The notes under the pieces were generated by a model that did not search any database, was not told where the DNA came from, and saw only the letters and a list, made by a program, of their open reading frames with translations. Both the position numbers and the translations under genes were made by a program. From assembly GCF_002077155.1 (NCBI RefSeq), contig NZ_CP015027.1, forward strand, positions 1,528,501-1,592,500: a DNA stretch of 64,000 nucleotides, in the 5' to 3' direction. Each line of letters begins with the position of its first letter. Position 1 is the first letter of the stretch. This DNA is from Sporosarcina sp. P33 (lineage in GTDB: Bacteria > Bacillota > Bacilli > Bacillales_A > Planococcaceae). Of the stretch, positions 63,740-64,000 are shown piece by piece.

Positions 63740-63771
63740 TGAACTTCCCCCTTTTTTCTTTTTATAAAGAT

Positions 63772-64000
63772 AAAAAAAGCGCCCCCGTCACCGATGATGA
63801 CAGAGACGCATGATTTGCGTGGTTCCACTCCGCTTGGGAGATATGGAATCTCCCCGCTTAATGTCTTTAACGCAGACGATACGTATGGCCTACTAACAGT
63901 TTCGGCTCATCGCTCAAAGGTGCATTTCGATAGTGAACAGCTCGGGTCATTTCCAGCCAAGATGACCTTCTCTAGAGAGTCTCCACTACGTACTTTCCTT
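63772..64000 (-). promoter_or_regulatory. Cysteine T-box riboswitch (5' end beyond the window)
   Basis: Minus strand leader of cysE-cysS. Stem I is partly visible: the specifier loop GAAATGCACC carries TGC (Cys codon) at 63922-63924. The T-box core GTGGAACCAC lies near 63820-63830 (minus-strand TGGAACC), and it is followed by a terminator (63779-63790 with 63798-63809, seven T at 63772-63778). Uncharged tRNA-Cys should favour antitermination. The 5' part of stem I may run past 64000. Confidence 0.93.

Overview
The window looks like chromosome from a Gram-positive, low-to-mid GC, spore-former-lineage Bacillales bacterium. The S10-spc-alpha ribosomal superoperon, the rpoBC/rpsL/fusA/tuf block and the sigH-rae1-rlmB-mrnC-cysS-cysE block follow Bacillus subtilis order, and many proteins match the B. 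subtilis lengths I remember. A Planococcaceae member such as Sporosarcina would fit (nickel urease plus these genes), but that is inference. Every gene I can support is on the minus strand, so transcription runs from high to low coordinates.

Layout from the right edge. 63740-64000 holds a cysteine T-box leader (specifier TGC). It is followed by cysE, cysS, mrnC, rlmB, rae1 and sigH, then rpmG-secE-nusG, rplKA, the L10 leader with rplJL, a YbxB methyltransferase, rpoB-rpoC (with a candidate attenuator before rpoB), rpsL-rpsG-fusA-tuf, the S10/spc/alpha ribosomal cluster down to rplQ, a structured intergenic RNA candidate, ecfA1-ecfA2-ecfT-truA, and rplM-rpsI. Compared with B. subtilis, map (between adk and infA) and the L7Ae-like gene (between rpoC and rpsL) are missing from their usual places.

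From 23.4 to 4.8 kb there is one 19-gene cobalamin locus. A cobalamin riboswitch and an intrinsic terminator sit in front of cbiH60-cbiJ-cbiC-cbiD-cbiET-cbiL-cbiF-cbiG-cbiA-sirC-cobA. Next come a nitroreductase-family gene, cobO, cobQ, an unassigned class I SAM methyltransferase, a BtuCDF-type importer, and a ferredoxin-CbiX fusion with a histidine tail. The gene set is the cobalt-early (anaerobic-type) route and resembles, from memory, the Bacillus megaterium cob operon. Junctions are tight overlaps and several genes start with TTG, which fits translational coupling. cbiB, cobU, cobS and cobT are not in the window, so the late steps must be encoded elsewhere.

From 4.1 kb to the left edge lies ureA-ureB-ureC-ureE-ureF-ureG, with ureG cut by the edge and ureD not visible. 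The urease large subunit has Ala where the mobile-flap Cys normally sits. Cobalt (B12) and nickel (urease) genes thus form a metal-cofactor block directly downstream of rpsI. I found no IS elements, phage genes, CRISPR arrays, tRNA or rRNA genes.
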